Assembly (NCBI RefSeq): GCF_045788535.1
Contig: NZ_CP074074.1
Coordinates: 2,604,001-2,668,000 of the forward strand
Direction: 5' to 3'
Source of the DNA: Allotamlana fucoidanivorans
GTDB taxonomy: Bacteria; Bacteroidota; Bacteroidia; Flavobacteriales; Flavobacteriaceae
Length of the DNA stretch: 64,000 bases
The first letter of the stretch is position 1. Every line of letters starts with the position of its first letter. The notes under the pieces are model-generated. The model was not told the DNA's origin and made no database searches. It saw only the letters and a list, made by a program, of their open reading frames with translations. Position numbers and translations under genes: made by a program. Positions 17,558 through 26,349 of the stretch are shown piece by piece.

Positions 17558-18610
17558 CTATTTTAACAATTGATTGTCGCTGTCTACCTTAAGTTTTGTA
17601 TTCTGATTGGCAATTTGCCATGCGGTAGCAAAAATAAGCTTTGTGCGTTTCTCAAGCATGGCGTAATCAATTTTATCGGGCGTGTCACTTGGTTTGTGGT
17701 AATCTGCATGAACGCCATTGAAATAGAAAATAACAGGAATACCTTTATTTGCAAATTTATAGTGATCTGATCGCTCATAATAGTGATTAACATCATTCTC
17801 TTTGTTATATCTGTAGTCTAAATTAATATTGAAAAAGGTGTTGTTTATCTTTTCTGATAAGTAGTGTAGTTCAAGGCTTAACCTATCTGAACCAATTAAA
17901 TACAGGTAGTTTTTATTGTTTTGGTGTAAATCATCAATACGACCTATCATATCAATATTAAGATTGGCTATGGTGTTATGTAGTTCAAATACTGGGTACT
18001 TTGTGTAGAATTCAGCTCCCAGTTGACCAATTTCCTCGGCAGTTAAATGTAAAAATAGAATAGACCGCTTGGGTTGATGTCCATTTTTGGCAGCTAGTTT
18101 AAAGGCTTGTGCCATTTCCATAATGGCAACATTACCAGACCCATCATCATCTGCACCGTAATAAATGTCGCCGTTATCAGATAGACCTAGGTGGTCTAAA
18201 TGTGCCGATATGATGATAACTTCTTCAGGTTTTTCTTTTCCTTCAATATATGCCAAAACATTTTCTGAGTCATTTAAATCATCTGATAAATAATGATTAG
18301 GAACAATTTGATAATAATTATTTGCTCCAAAAGGGGTTGGTATATGCTCAGTTTGGTAGTAATTCTTTAAAAAATTTGCTGCTAATTTTTGCCCTTTTTC
18401 ACCCACTTTTCTGCCTTCAAATTCACCAGATGCGAATGTATAAAGATGTGATTTTAATTCCTCTTTTGTAATAGTATTGGAATATTGAGCAATTAAAGCG
18501 CTGTCAGCAACTACAATACTGTTTTTTAGGGTTTTAATACGTTGTGTGTATTTAGGTGTTGCACAGGTACCTAGTAAAGCAAGTAATGAAAGCGTGAAAA
18601 TGGTTTTCAT
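17558..18610 (-). CDS. M28-family zinc aminopeptidase lipoprotein, copy 2
   Basis: A 350-residue paralogue of the downstream gene. The signal MKTIFTLSLLALLGTCATP has a plausible lipobox (LGTC). All zinc-binding segments are kept (ISAHLDHLG, GADDDGSG, AEEIG, NLNIDMIGR, VHADYHKPSDTPDK), so both copies look active. It differs mainly in the N-terminal linker and a C-terminal tail. A 318-bp gap separates it from the divergent universal stress gene. An ACATT-N4-AATGT inverted repeat (18635-18648) lies about 25 bp before its start and may be an operator. Confidence 0.95.
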   Translation of the reverse strand: MKTIFTLSLLALLGTCATPKYTQRIKTLKNSIVVADSALIAQYSNTITKEELKSHLYTFASGEFEGRKVGEKGQKLAANFLKNYYQTEHIPTPFGANNYYQIVPNHYLSDDLNDSENVLAYIEGKEKPEEVIIISAHLDHLGLSDNGDIYYGADDDGSGNVAIMEMAQAFKLAAKNGHQPKRSILFLHLTAEEIGQLGAEFYTKYPVFELHNTIANLNIDMIGRIDDLHQNNKNYLYLIGSDRLSLELHYLSEKINNTFFNINLDYRYNKENDVNHYYERSDHYKFANKGIPVIFYFNGVHADYHKPSDTPDKIDYAMLEKRTKLIFATAWQIANQNTKLKVDSDNQLLK

Positions 18611-18928
18611 AATATTTTATAGGCCTAATACCTACATTTGCCAATGTGTCAATTTAAAAAAATAATCTTTTATTAGTCATTATCAAATTAATGGCTTCAA
18701 CGAATATAGCAATTAACTAAGAATTTCTTATGGTTTAGATAGGTTCTTTTTCAAAAAAGAATTTGGGTAAACCTTGTAGTGCAAAGGGTTGAACTCACCT
18801 AGCTGATATTTGTCATAGTATAAATCTCTCATCTCAATTATATTTACTTAATGTGAATCAATAAATAAGCTCTAAATAAAGTGATCATGTGATGGGGAAG
18901 GTTCTTGTTTATATAAAAATACCGTATC
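18611..18928. other. 318-bp divergent intergenic region
   Basis: It lies between the M28 peptidase (minus) and the universal stress gene (plus). It contains the inverted repeat ACATT-TGCC-AATGT (18635-18648), a plus-strand TACATTTG resembling a -7 box (18633-18640) without a matching -33 box, and the palindrome TTCTTTTT-ca-AAAAAGAA (18744-18761). No convincing open frame is present. It should hold both divergent promoters, but neither could be assigned with confidence. Confidence 0.6.
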
Positions 18929-19783
18929 ATGAAAAACATTCTTTTACCTTCAGATTTTTCTAAAAACTCATTGAATGCCATTCATTATGCAATGGATTTA
19001 CTTAAAGATGAGCCTTGTAATTTTTACATATTGAATGTGCAAAAAGCGTCTTCTTTTATTTCAGATGATATTATAGCTTCTAACACTTCAACCACTATTT
19101 ATAATACTTTAATTGATGCTGCTAAAAAGTCTATTGAAAATATTATTTCAATAGTTACTAGTGAATATCAAAATGATAAGCATGAATTTTTTTCAATTGT
19201 TGATTATGATAATTTTATTGATGCTATAAACCAAATTTCTGATGAGTACCAAATAGATTTCATTATTATGGGAACAAAAGGTGCTTCAGGGTTAGGAAAA
19301 AAATTATTTGGTAGTAATACTGTTAGGGTTATACAGCGGTGCAAAACACCTGTTTTAGTAATACCTGATGCCTGCAAGTTTAAGACAATAGAAAAGATAG
19401 CATTTACAACTAATAATTTGGCCCTGTTCAACTCAAAAGAGTTTAGAGTGATGCAGCATTTATGGGAATTGAGTAAGGCTCAGTTAAACATTATTCATGT
19501 GGCCGATGAGCATCACTTAGCACAAAACCAGGAACGTAATGAGGAGTTTTTTAAAACCTATTTTCCTGAGGCTAGCCATGATTATATAGATTCCAATTCA
19601 AAACATATTTTTGAAGCTATTCAGAACTATATTGCCGCGAATAATATAGAATTGTTAGCGATGATGAATAAAAAACATTCATTTATAGAGCGGTTATTTA
19701 CAAAACATATGGTAGAAACGTTTGCGTTTAAAATTGATATTCCTTTTTTAGTCTTGCAACTTCATACAAATAAAAAGAAATAA
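18929..19783 (+). CDS. Two-domain universal stress protein
   Basis: A 284-residue protein made of two UspA-like halves. The first starts MKNILLPSDFSKNSLNAIHYA and ends with the ATP-binding pattern G-x2-G-x9-GS (GTKGASGLGKKLFGSN, about 116-130) and TPVLVIP. The second half (about 150-284) is more divergent and lacks a clear glycine loop. Tandem Usp proteins are common in Bacteroidota and are linked to stress survival, but a specific role cannot be assigned. It is monocistronic: it has a long upstream gap and ends at a bidirectional terminator. Confidence 0.93.
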   Translation: MKNILLPSDFSKNSLNAIHYAMDLLKDEPCNFYILNVQKASSFISDDIIASNTSTTIYNTLIDAAKKSIENIISIVTSEYQNDKHEFFSIVDYDNFIDAINQISDEYQIDFIIMGTKGASGLGKKLFGSNTVRVIQRCKTPVLVIPDACKFKTIEKIAFTTNNLALFNSKEFRVMQHLWELSKAQLNIIHVADEHHLAQNQERNEEFFKTYFPEASHDYIDSNSKHIFEAIQNYIAANNIELLAMMNKKHSFIERLFTKHMVETFAFKIDIPFLVLQLHTNKKK

Positions 19784-19787
19784 AAAA

Positions 19788-19814
19788 GGTTGAGTTTTGA
19801 AGTAAAACTCAACC
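19788..19814. terminator. Bidirectional terminator between the stress gene and a small gene
   Basis: A perfect 11-bp stem (GGTTGAGTTTT / AAAACTCAACC) with a 5-nt loop, just after the plus-strand stop at 19783. The minus-strand side is followed by TTTTTT, serving the small gene that ends at 19838. Confidence 0.9.
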
Positions 19815-19837
19815 TAAATATAATCTGTTTTTTTAGC

Positions 19838-20020
19838 CTATGCAGAATTTGAATGGGATACCGTGGTATTTAAATTTGAAAACAAGTACTCTTGGCTGAA
19901 CTTCATTTTCATAAAAAGGTTTTGATTCACTTTAACAGGAATCTCTAAATTTGGAAATTTGATTAAGTAATGTTGCTGGTCTTGGCCAACAAGTTGAACA
20001 ACAATAGGTTTTTTCTCCAT
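19838..20020 (-). CDS. Small unknown protein (60 aa)
   Basis: A 60-residue frame starting MEKKPIVVQLVGQDQQHYLI, with no signal peptide or membrane helix. Alternating hydrophobic residues suggest a small beta-rich fold. Support for a real gene comes from its position: it fills the space between the convergent stress gene and the next minus-strand gene, and a terminator with a T-tract on its strand lies 24 bp after its stop. I do not recognise a family. It could still be a chance frame. Confidence 0.5.
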   Translation of the reverse strand: MEKKPIVVQLVGQDQQHYLIKFPNLEIPVKVNQNLFMKMKFSQEYLFSNLNTTVSHSNSA

Positions 20021-20138
20021 AATCTAAAATTTTTAAAAATTAAACTATAAAAAATTGACGTATTGTTTTTTATACAAATGGCGTTCCAAATTAATACACA
20101 ACATTAACATGAAACTTTGACAGGTTATAGAAGCAAAT

Positions 20139-20747
20139 TTATCCTTTCTTTTGCTTGTTTATTTCGTCTTGTAATTGACGTCGTACTTTCTGCTCGCGCT
20201 CTAATGCCGTTCGTCTGTGCTCGTCAAACTCTTCTTCAATTTCTGCTAAATTTCTTCTGGCTTCGGTAGTTATTGCATTACTGTTTTTAAACTTATAAAT
20301 AAAAAATAACAATAAGGCTAATAGGGCACCAATTATAGACCACATTAGCACATTGTAATTGGTTTTACTCATTTGCATACCAAATAAGGCCATACTATTC
20401 TTTTCAATATTTGTTTGGTCTAAATCCATCTTCGTATTTGAAAGATTGCTTTGCAAATCTGAAATTTCTTGAGCCTGTTGTTTTACAACGCTTCTTGTTT
20501 CGTTTAAGTCTTTATGCACAGCTTTTAGGGTATCTAAAGTATGTGCTTTTAAGGTGTATAACCAGCTTTTGTTAACTACTTTGTAATTTTGATAGTTATT
20601 TGATTTTCTTATTACAAATTCAAATTGGTTATCTATAGTACCGCTGTTAAGAGAGAGATTGTCATCCTCACTTTTTACTTGTGAAAATGAGGTCATTGAA
20701 AATAAAAAAGAGAAAAGAATAACAAGTAAAGACTTTATAAAATTCAT
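20139..20747 (-). CDS. Exported coiled-coil protein with one membrane helix, unknown function
   Basis: A 202-residue protein: signal peptide (1 to about 22, MTSFSQ end), a region around 25-70 (FEFVIRKSNNYQNYKVV), a coiled-coil segment (about 75-120, rich in Leu/Gln/Asp heptads), one transmembrane helix (YNVLMWSIIGALLALLLFFIY, about 130-150), and a charged helical tail (RRNLAEIEEEFDEHRRTALEREQK) that would be cytoplasmic. Similar flavobacterial proteins have, as far as I recall, sometimes been labelled tRNA (guanine-N1)-methyltransferase; nothing here resembles a methyltransferase. It probably belongs to its own transcription unit, since the GAPDH terminator lies just upstream. Confidence 0.85.
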   Translation of the reverse strand: MNFIKSLLVILFSFLFSMTSFSQVKSEDDNLSLNSGTIDNQFEFVIRKSNNYQNYKVVNKSWLYTLKAHTLDTLKAVHKDLNETRSVVKQQAQEISDLQSNLSNTKMDLDQTNIEKNSMALFGMQMSKTNYNVLMWSIIGALLALLLFFIYKFKNSNAITTEARRNLAEIEEEFDEHRRTALEREQKVRRQLQDEINKQKKG

Positions 20748-20826
20748 TTTTCGGAATGCTTTAATGGTTTATTTTGGTTGCGCAATTTATAAAATATTGT
20801 TTATTAAATGCTTATAATATTCAAAA

Positions 20827-20845
20827 AGCCTCATAAAATGAGGCT
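20827..20845 (-). terminator. Intrinsic terminator after the GAPDH gene
   Basis: An 8-bp stem (AGCCTCAT / ATGAGGCT) with a 3-nt loop, followed on the minus strand by TTTTGAATATT, about 40 bp past the GAPDH stop. Confidence 0.85.
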
Positions 20846-20886
20846 GATTTATATACGTTTTAAATTTTAATTTAGATCATCATTTT

Positions 20887-22335
20887 TTAATAATAAGTAT
20901 AACGTCTTACTTTGGCAATATATTTTGCTAATCTAACCACTTGATGGCTGTAGCCATATTCATTGTCATACCAAATGTAAATAATAATATTTTTTCCATC
21001 GGCTCTTACAATAGTGGCTTTACTATCGTATATTGAAGGAGCAGAACTTCCAACAATATCGCTAGAAACTAATTCGTCACTCAATTCAAATTTTATTTGC
21101 TCCACTAAATCACCTTCCAGGGCATATTTTTTAAGAATGGTATTAACACCATTTAAGCTGGTTTTTGTTTCTAATTCTAAATTAAGAATCGCTAAAGAAC
21201 CATTAGGAACGGGTACTCTAATAGCATTTGAAGTTAGTTTTCCTTCCAAACTGGGAAGTGCTTTGGCTACGGCTTGGCCTGCTCCAGTTTCTGTAATCAC
21301 CATGTTGAGTCCCGCTGCACGACCACGTCGGTATTTTTTATGAAAATTATCAACTAAATTTTGGTCATTGGTGTAGGCATGAATCGTTTCAAGATGCCCG
21401 TTTTTTACTCCAAATGAATCTTCAATGACTTTTAAAACAGGGGTAATGGCATTCGTTGTGCAGGATGCTGCTGAAAAAATGTCAATAGTATCAGGGTTGT
21501 ATGCTTTGTGGTTTACGCCATATACTATATTGGGGATTTCTTTACCGGGCGCGGTCAACAGGACTTTATCTACTCCTTTAGATTTTAAATGCTTGCCTAA
21601 CGATATTTTATCTCTAAAGGCACCTGTATTATCTATAACTAAGGCATTATTGATACTGTATTTTGTATAGTCCATGTTTTCAGGTGAATTTGCTGAGATA
21701 ACATAAACCGTTGTTCCATTAATAATCAAAGCATTTTTATCAATATCTGTTGAAACTGTTCCTGGAAAATCACCATGAACCGAATCGTTTCTTAAGAGAG
21801 AGGCTCTTTTTTTTAAAATTTCGGCAGTGATGTCTCCCCGTGTCACAATGGCTCTTAGTCTTAATTGGCTTCCCGATCCTGTTCTTGTCATGAGTTCTCT
21901 AGCAATGAGTCGTCCTATTCTACCAAAGCCGTACAGAATGACATCTTTAGGAGCAATCTCTCCATTTTTTCTAGCGTCCTTAAGCTTTCTAGCTATAAAC
22001 GCTGTAGCGTTATTGTGCTGGTTTTCTTCAAGGTGATATTCATAGGTAAGTTTACCTATATCAAGCTTAGCAGGAGGAATGTTTAAGCTTTTTATGGCTT
22101 GAGCGATTTCTACCGAATCAAAAATGGAGATAGGTTTTTGAACAAATTTGCCAGCATAGTCATGAAGATTTAAAATTTGACTCACCGTTCGGTCAATAAG
22201 TTGATTTCTAAAAAGAACAAGTTCAATGGATCTGTCATACCAAAGGTCACTTATAATTTTTATAAATTCAACGGTTGCTTTCCTTCTATCGGCTTGAAAA
22301 GCCAATTCGTTTTCATAAGTTTTGTTAGAACTCAT
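20887..22335 (-). CDS. gap: Glyceraldehyde-3-phosphate dehydrogenase, long form
   Basis: A 482-residue GAPDH. The NAD(P)-binding motif GFGRIGR starts only at residue 136 and the catalytic Cys lies in AASCTTNAITP (Cys 292), so the enzyme carries an extra N-terminal domain of about 130 residues compared with the ordinary ~335-residue form. The extension (FQADRRKATVEFIKIISDLWYDRSIELVLF split over residues 13-42) is predicted helical. The C-terminal domain is complete with WYDNEYGYSHQV. Long-form GAPDH is known in Bacteroidota and some other bacteria; direction (glycolytic or gluconeogenic) and cofactor choice are not resolved by sequence. It is a single-gene unit with its own terminator. Confidence 0.95.
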   Translation of the reverse strand: MSSNKTYENELAFQADRRKATVEFIKIISDLWYDRSIELVLFRNQLIDRTVSQILNLHDYAGKFVQKPISIFDSVEIAQAIKSLNIPPAKLDIGKLTYEYHLEENQHNNATAFIARKLKDARKNGEIAPKDVILYGFGRIGRLIARELMTRTGSGSQLRLRAIVTRGDITAEILKKRASLLRNDSVHGDFPGTVSTDIDKNALIINGTTVYVISANSPENMDYTKYSINNALVIDNTGAFRDKISLGKHLKSKGVDKVLLTAPGKEIPNIVYGVNHKAYNPDTIDIFSAASCTTNAITPVLKVIEDSFGVKNGHLETIHAYTNDQNLVDNFHKKYRRGRAAGLNMVITETGAGQAVAKALPSLEGKLTSNAIRVPVPNGSLAILNLELETKTSLNGVNTILKKYALEGDLVEQIKFELSDELVSSDIVGSSAPSIYDSKATIVRADGKNIIIYIWYDNEYGYSHQVVRLAKYIAKVRRYTYY

Positions 22336-22422
22336 AGTGTTTTGTTGTAGTTTAGTTTTGAATAAAATTTTCGACTAAAATACCATATTTCAAACGTTTT
22401 CGTAAAAGGTTTTAAGAAAAAA

Positions 22423-22459
22423 ATAACCCTTCAAAATTCACTCGGTTTTGAAGGGTTAT
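22423..22459 (-). terminator. Intrinsic terminator after degP
   Basis: A perfect 14-bp stem (ATAACCCTTCAAAA / TTTTGAAGGGTTAT) with a 9-nt loop, followed on the minus strand by TTTTTTCTT. It lies 20 bp after the degP stop. Confidence 0.93.
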
Positions 22460-22479
22460 CTCTTATAATTGAGAACAAC

Positions 22480-23880
22480 TTATCTGAAGTTGTAACGCTC
22501 TTTTTCTCCTTGCTCATTAATCAACTCTATTTTCAATGATTCATAAAGCGATTTGTTTTTTAGAACACGCTGAACATCATCAACAGAATTGATTTTAACC
22601 CCGTTAATAGCTGTAATAATACAACCTTGAGTTACCCCGTTATTTTTCCAATATTCTTCGTATTCTTCATTCAGCTGAATAATTTTAACCCCATTTTCAG
22701 CACGGTATTTTTTTAAATCAGTTGCTTTAGCATTTTTTATTCTTCCCACTAATGGCATAGTGATAGTTTCGTTTTTTGCTAAGGTTACAGCAACTGTTTT
22801 AATTTTACCATCTCTTGAAAGTTTTAAGTTAACCACATCATTAGGACGTTTGGCACTTAAATGCCCAGTTAAATCTGAAAACTTGGAAACTTTTATGTCG
22901 TCAATCTCTTTAATAATATCTCCTTTTTGTAAGCCGGCTTTATCGGCACCTGAATCTTCAACTACACTATCTACGTAAACGCCTTCGGTATCACTAACCC
23001 CAATACGCTCAGCAATGTCACTATTAAGGGCACCACCTTGAATACCTAAAATACCATTTTGAACATTGCCATATTCCATGATGTCTTCAACCACTTTTCT
23101 AGCAATATTACTAGGTACAGCAAATGAATATCCAATATAAGATCCTGTTTGCGAGGTAATAGCCGTATTAATACCCACAAGTTCACCATTGGTATTTACT
23201 AAAGCACCACCAGAATTTCCTGGATTTACAGCGGCATCAGTTTGTATAAAAGACTGTGCACTGGTTCCTGATAAATCTCTTGATTTTGCACTGATAATAC
23301 CAGCAGTTACCGTTGATGTTAAATTAAATGGATTGCCAACAGCCAATACCCATTCACCAACTTTTGCGGTATCTGAATCAGCGAAAGTTACAAAAGGTAA
23401 ATCTTCATCAGCTTCTATTTTTAATAAAGCGATGTCAGTTTTTGGATCGGCCCCAACCAATTCAGCTTTATAGGTCTTATTATTGTTTAATGTTACAGAT
23501 AGTTCCTGTGCATTATTGATAACATGGTTATTCGTAATAATATAACCATCAGCATTAATAATAACCCCAGACCCTGTGCCAACCTGAGCCTTTGGTGAAC
23601 TTCTTCCGTAAAAGAAATCCTGAAAGCTCATTTGACCAGAACTCATAGTAACATTTTTTACATGAACTACAGCGTTAACCGTATTTTCGGCAGCACTAAC
23701 AAAATCTGGTGCTTCACCCGTTTTTAGCAAGGTGTTTAAATTACTGGTTGGTAAAAAAGCAGGACTAGTATCTGCTGTAACAACCACAGGTTTGTTGTCT
23801 TGTATAAATAGTTTATAAGCGCCTAAAGTAAAAATACCACCTAAAGCTGAAACCAAAACTAATGTTATAATCTTCTTCAT
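22480..23880 (-). CDS. degP: Periplasmic Do-family serine protease (DegP/HtrA)
   Basis: A 466-residue protein from the preferred ATG at 23880 (an in-frame ATG three codons earlier is possible). It has an N-terminal signal/anchor (about 5-25), a trypsin-like domain with triad His 119 (ITNNHVIN), Asp 149 (DPKTDIALL) and Ser 223 (NPGNSGGAL), then two PDZ domains (about 265-365 and 380-465). It degrades or refolds misfolded envelope proteins. A perfect 8-1-8 palindrome lies 46 bp before its start in the spacer shared with dapF and is a candidate regulatory site. It is a monocistronic unit. Confidence 0.96.
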   Translation of the reverse strand: MKKIITLVLVSALGGIFTLGAYKLFIQDNKPVVVTADTSPAFLPTSNLNTLLKTGEAPDFVSAAENTVNAVVHVKNVTMSSGQMSFQDFFYGRSSPKAQVGTGSGVIINADGYIITNNHVINNAQELSVTLNNNKTYKAELVGADPKTDIALLKIEADEDLPFVTFADSDTAKVGEWVLAVGNPFNLTSTVTAGIISAKSRDLSGTSAQSFIQTDAAVNPGNSGGALVNTNGELVGINTAITSQTGSYIGYSFAVPSNIARKVVEDIMEYGNVQNGILGIQGGALNSDIAERIGVSDTEGVYVDSVVEDSGADKAGLQKGDIIKEIDDIKVSKFSDLTGHLSAKRPNDVVNLKLSRDGKIKTVAVTLAKNETITMPLVGRIKNAKATDLKKYRAENGVKIIQLNEEYEEYWKNNGVTQGCIITAINGVKINSVDDVQRVLKNKSLYESLKIELINEQGEKERYNFR

Positions 23881-23926
23881 AATATGCATTTAAGTTTTAT
23901 TCATTAACATTAAAATTAAATATTTA

Positions 23927-23943
23927 TTGAATTTTAAATTCAA
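23927..23943. promoter_or_regulatory. Perfect 17-bp palindrome between degP and dapF
   Basis: TTGAATTT-T-AAATTCAA, 8-bp arms with one central base, in the 125-bp divergent spacer. It is placed to act as an operator on degP. AT-rich palindromes can arise by chance, so this is tentative. Confidence 0.45.
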
Positions 23944-23987
23944 CTTTAACGACGATTTAACACGCCACATTTACGGTTTAATATTTA

Positions 23988-23995
23988 TATATTTG
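23988..23995 (+). promoter_or_regulatory. -7 box for dapF
   Basis: TATATTTG fits the TAnnTTTG consensus and ends 10 bp before the dapF ATG. A -33 TTTG at the proper spacing is missing. The predicted 5' leader would be only a few bases. Confidence 0.5.
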
Positions 23996-24005
23996 CAAAA
24001 AAAAT

Positions 24006-24779
24006 ATGCAGCAAACGTTTTATAAATATCAAGGAACTGGAAATGATTTTGTGATGATTGATAATCGTCAACAAAATTTTGACAAAAATGATACCAAACA
24101 GGTCGCCTTTATGTGTGACCGACGTTTTGGCATAGGCGCCGATGGATTAATTCTTCTTGAAAATCACCCAGAATATGATTTTAAAATGGTGTATTACAAC
24201 GCTGATGGAAATGAAAGTTCTATGTGTGGTAATGGTGGTAGATGCCTTGTTGCTTTTGCACAACAGTTAGGGGTTATTTCAGACAAAGCTGTTTTTGAGG
24301 CTGTTGACGGCTTACATCATGCAACCATTAAAGATGGTATTGTGAAGTTACAAATGGTTGATGTTGATACTATTGAAACTTATGAAAATTACGTGTTTTT
24401 AAATACAGGTTCGCCACATCACGTTCAATTTGAGGATCAAATCCAAGCGTTTGATATTAAAAAAGAAGGCGCAAAAATAAGATATGGAGCACCATATAAT
24501 GAGGCCGGAGCAAACGTGAATTTTGTAAAGAAAATTTCAGAAAATACGTTTAGGGTAAGAACGTATGAGCGCGGTGTTGAAGATGAAACTTTGTCATGTG
24601 GTACGGGAGCTACAGCGGTAGCCATTGCTATGCACGCTATGGGAGAAGTTAACACTAATCATGTTAAGCTTAGCGTGGAAGGCGGTGAACTTGAAGTGTG
24701 TTTTGATACGCAAAATGGTGAGTATAAAAATGTATGGTTAATTGGGCCAGCAACTTTTGTTTTTAAGGGAAGTATATGA
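24006..24779 (+). CDS. dapF: Diaminopimelate epimerase
   Basis: A 257-residue cofactor-independent epimerase converting LL- to meso-diaminopimelate for lysine and peptidoglycan synthesis. The two catalytic cysteines are seen: Cys 74 in GNESSMCGNGGRC and Cys 198 in ETLSCGTGATAVA. The start motif FYKYQGTGNDFVMID is typical. It leads a run of cell-wall related genes; its stop overlaps the next start by 4 bp (ATGA). dapA lies elsewhere in the window (43064). Confidence 0.98.
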   Translation: MQQTFYKYQGTGNDFVMIDNRQQNFDKNDTKQVAFMCDRRFGIGADGLILLENHPEYDFKMVYYNADGNESSMCGNGGRCLVAFAQQLGVISDKAVFEAVDGLHHATIKDGIVKLQMVDVDTIETYENYVFLNTGSPHHVQFEDQIQAFDIKKEGAKIRYGAPYNEAGANVNFVKKISENTFRVRTYERGVEDETLSCGTGATAVAIAMHAMGEVNTNHVKLSVEGGELEVCFDTQNGEYKNVWLIGPATFVFKGSI

Positions 24780-25300
24780 TAACTCTAAAAGGAGAACATA
24801 TTTACCTTCGTGCCTTAGAACCTGAAGATTTAGAATTTATTTACCAGGTAGAAAATGATGAATCTATCTGGGAAATTAGTTGCACGCAAACACCTTATTC
24901 TAGATTTTTAATCAAACAATATCTTGAAAATGCACACAAAGATATTTTTGAGGTTAAGCAATTGCGACTTGTTATATCAAATTATAAAGATGAGCCTCTA
25001 GGTTTGATTGATTTGTTTGATTTTGATTTTAAGAATAGAAGGGCAGGTTTAGGTATTTTAGTGAAAAATTTTGAAGATCGATTCAAAGGTTACGGTAGCG
25101 AAGCACTAGATTTACTTATAAAGTATAGTTTTTCACATTTAGCATTACATCAACTGCATTGTTGTATTTCAGAAGACAATGAAGCCAGTCTTAAACTATT
25201 TTTAAGCAAAGGATTTATAGAAGTAGGCTTGAAAAAGGATTGGAATTTAGTTAACGGAGAATATAAAAACGAATATTTATTTCAGCTTATTAATCATTAA
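24776..25300 (+). CDS. GNAT-family N-acetyltransferase
   Basis: A 174-residue protein of the RimJ/RimL-like GNAT group. ITLKGEHIYLRALEPEDLEF opens the fold, the acetyl-CoA loop is near FEDRFKGYGSEALDLLI (about 98-114), and the C-terminal strand pattern HQLHCCISEDNEASLKLFLSKGF is characteristic. The substrate (protein N-terminus, amino acid or polyamine) is unknown. It is translationally coupled to dapF (4-bp overlap) and abuts mltG with no spacer. Confidence 0.92.
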   Translation: MITLKGEHIYLRALEPEDLEFIYQVENDESIWEISCTQTPYSRFLIKQYLENAHKDIFEVKQLRLVISNYKDEPLGLIDLFDFDFKNRRAGLGILVKNFEDRFKGYGSEALDLLIKYSFSHLALHQLHCCISEDNEASLKLFLSKGFIEVGLKKDWNLVNGEYKNEYLFQLINH

Positions 25301-26344
25301 ATGTACATTAAAAAAATACTTTTAGCTACAGCTATTTTGGGGCTTATTGCAGCCGCTTTTTTTGCCAATTTTGTTTATAAGGCAATGTTGAAGCCTAATA
25401 CGGCATTCAATAATGAATCTGCATATGTTTTTATTCCAACTAATGCCACTTATCAGGAGGTTAGAAGTCAGTTAGAACCTCTGTTGTTAGACATAGATTC
25501 ATTTGATGATTTGGCTGAAAGGAAAGAGTACTCTTCAAATATCAAGGCGGGAAGGTATGAGATTAAAAAGGGGATGACCAACAATGATATTATAAACTCC
25601 ATTAGAAGTAGAAATCTACCCATAAAATTAGCTTTTAATAATCAAGAGTCTCTTGAGAAGTTGGCGGGAAGAGTGTCTATGCAAATTGAGGCAGATAGTA
25701 TTTCGTTAATAGAGGTGATGAAAGATGCTACATTTCTTAAAGAAAACGGATTTACTGAAGCAACAGCCCTAGGTATGTATATTCCAAATAGTTATGAGTT
25801 TTATTGGAATACCTCTGCGCAAACCTTTCGAGAAAAAATGTTGACCGAATATAAACGTTTTTGGAATAGTGCCAGATTAGAAAAAGCAAAGGCTATTGGT
25901 ATGGCTCCTGATGAAGTGATGACATTAGCTTCCATTGTGCACGAAGAATCTAAACAAGCTCAAGAACAACCTCGTATTGCAGGCGTTTATTTGAATAGGC
26001 TAAGGATTGGAATGCCACTTCAAGCAGATCCTACCTTAAAGTTTGCAGCCTATCAATTACCTAAATATAAAGATACCGTTATAAAACGTGTTCTTAATAT
26101 TCATAAAGACATTGATTCGCCTTACAACACCTACAAGCATAGAGGGCTTCCTCCAGGCTTAATAGCTATGCCGGATATATCGGCCATTGATGCGGTTTTA
26201 AATTCTGAAACCCATAAGTATTTATATTTTGCTGCTGATGCGAAGCGTTTAGGTTTTCATAAGTTTGCTAAAACCTTATCTCAACACAATATGAATGCCA
26301 GAGCTTATCAAAGGTATTTGTCATCACAGGGTATAAACAAATAG
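25301..26344 (+). CDS. mltG: Endolytic murein transglycosylase MltG
   Basis: A 347-residue inner-membrane protein with one N-terminal helix (about 5-24) and a YceG/MltG domain. The catalytic Glu lies in LASIVHEESKQAQEQPR (Glu 215/216), followed by the signature YLNRLRIGMPLQADPT and the late YNTYKHRGLPPGLI. It cleaves nascent glycan strands and limits their length. The start codon directly follows the stop of the acetyltransferase gene, so the two are probably coupled. Confidence 0.97.
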   Translation: MYIKKILLATAILGLIAAAFFANFVYKAMLKPNTAFNNESAYVFIPTNATYQEVRSQLEPLLLDIDSFDDLAERKEYSSNIKAGRYEIKKGMTNNDIINSIRSRNLPIKLAFNNQESLEKLAGRVSMQIEADSISLIEVMKDATFLKENGFTEATALGMYIPNSYEFYWNTSAQTFREKMLTEYKRFWNSARLEKAKAIGMAPDEVMTLASIVHEESKQAQEQPRIAGVYLNRLRIGMPLQADPTLKFAAYQLPKYKDTVIKRVLNIHKDIDSPYNTYKHRGLPPGLIAMPDISAIDAVLNSETHKYLYFAADAKRLGFHKFAKTLSQHNMNARAYQRYLSSQGINK

Positions 26345-26349
26345 GACGT

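Noticed and set aside
21014..22086. Several plus-strand frames opposite the GAPDH gene
   Set aside because: All are shadows of the GAPDH frame, with unlikely compositions and no start signals.
22760..23519. Plus-strand frames opposite degP
   Set aside because: Antisense shadows of the protease; codon pattern reflects the opposite strand.
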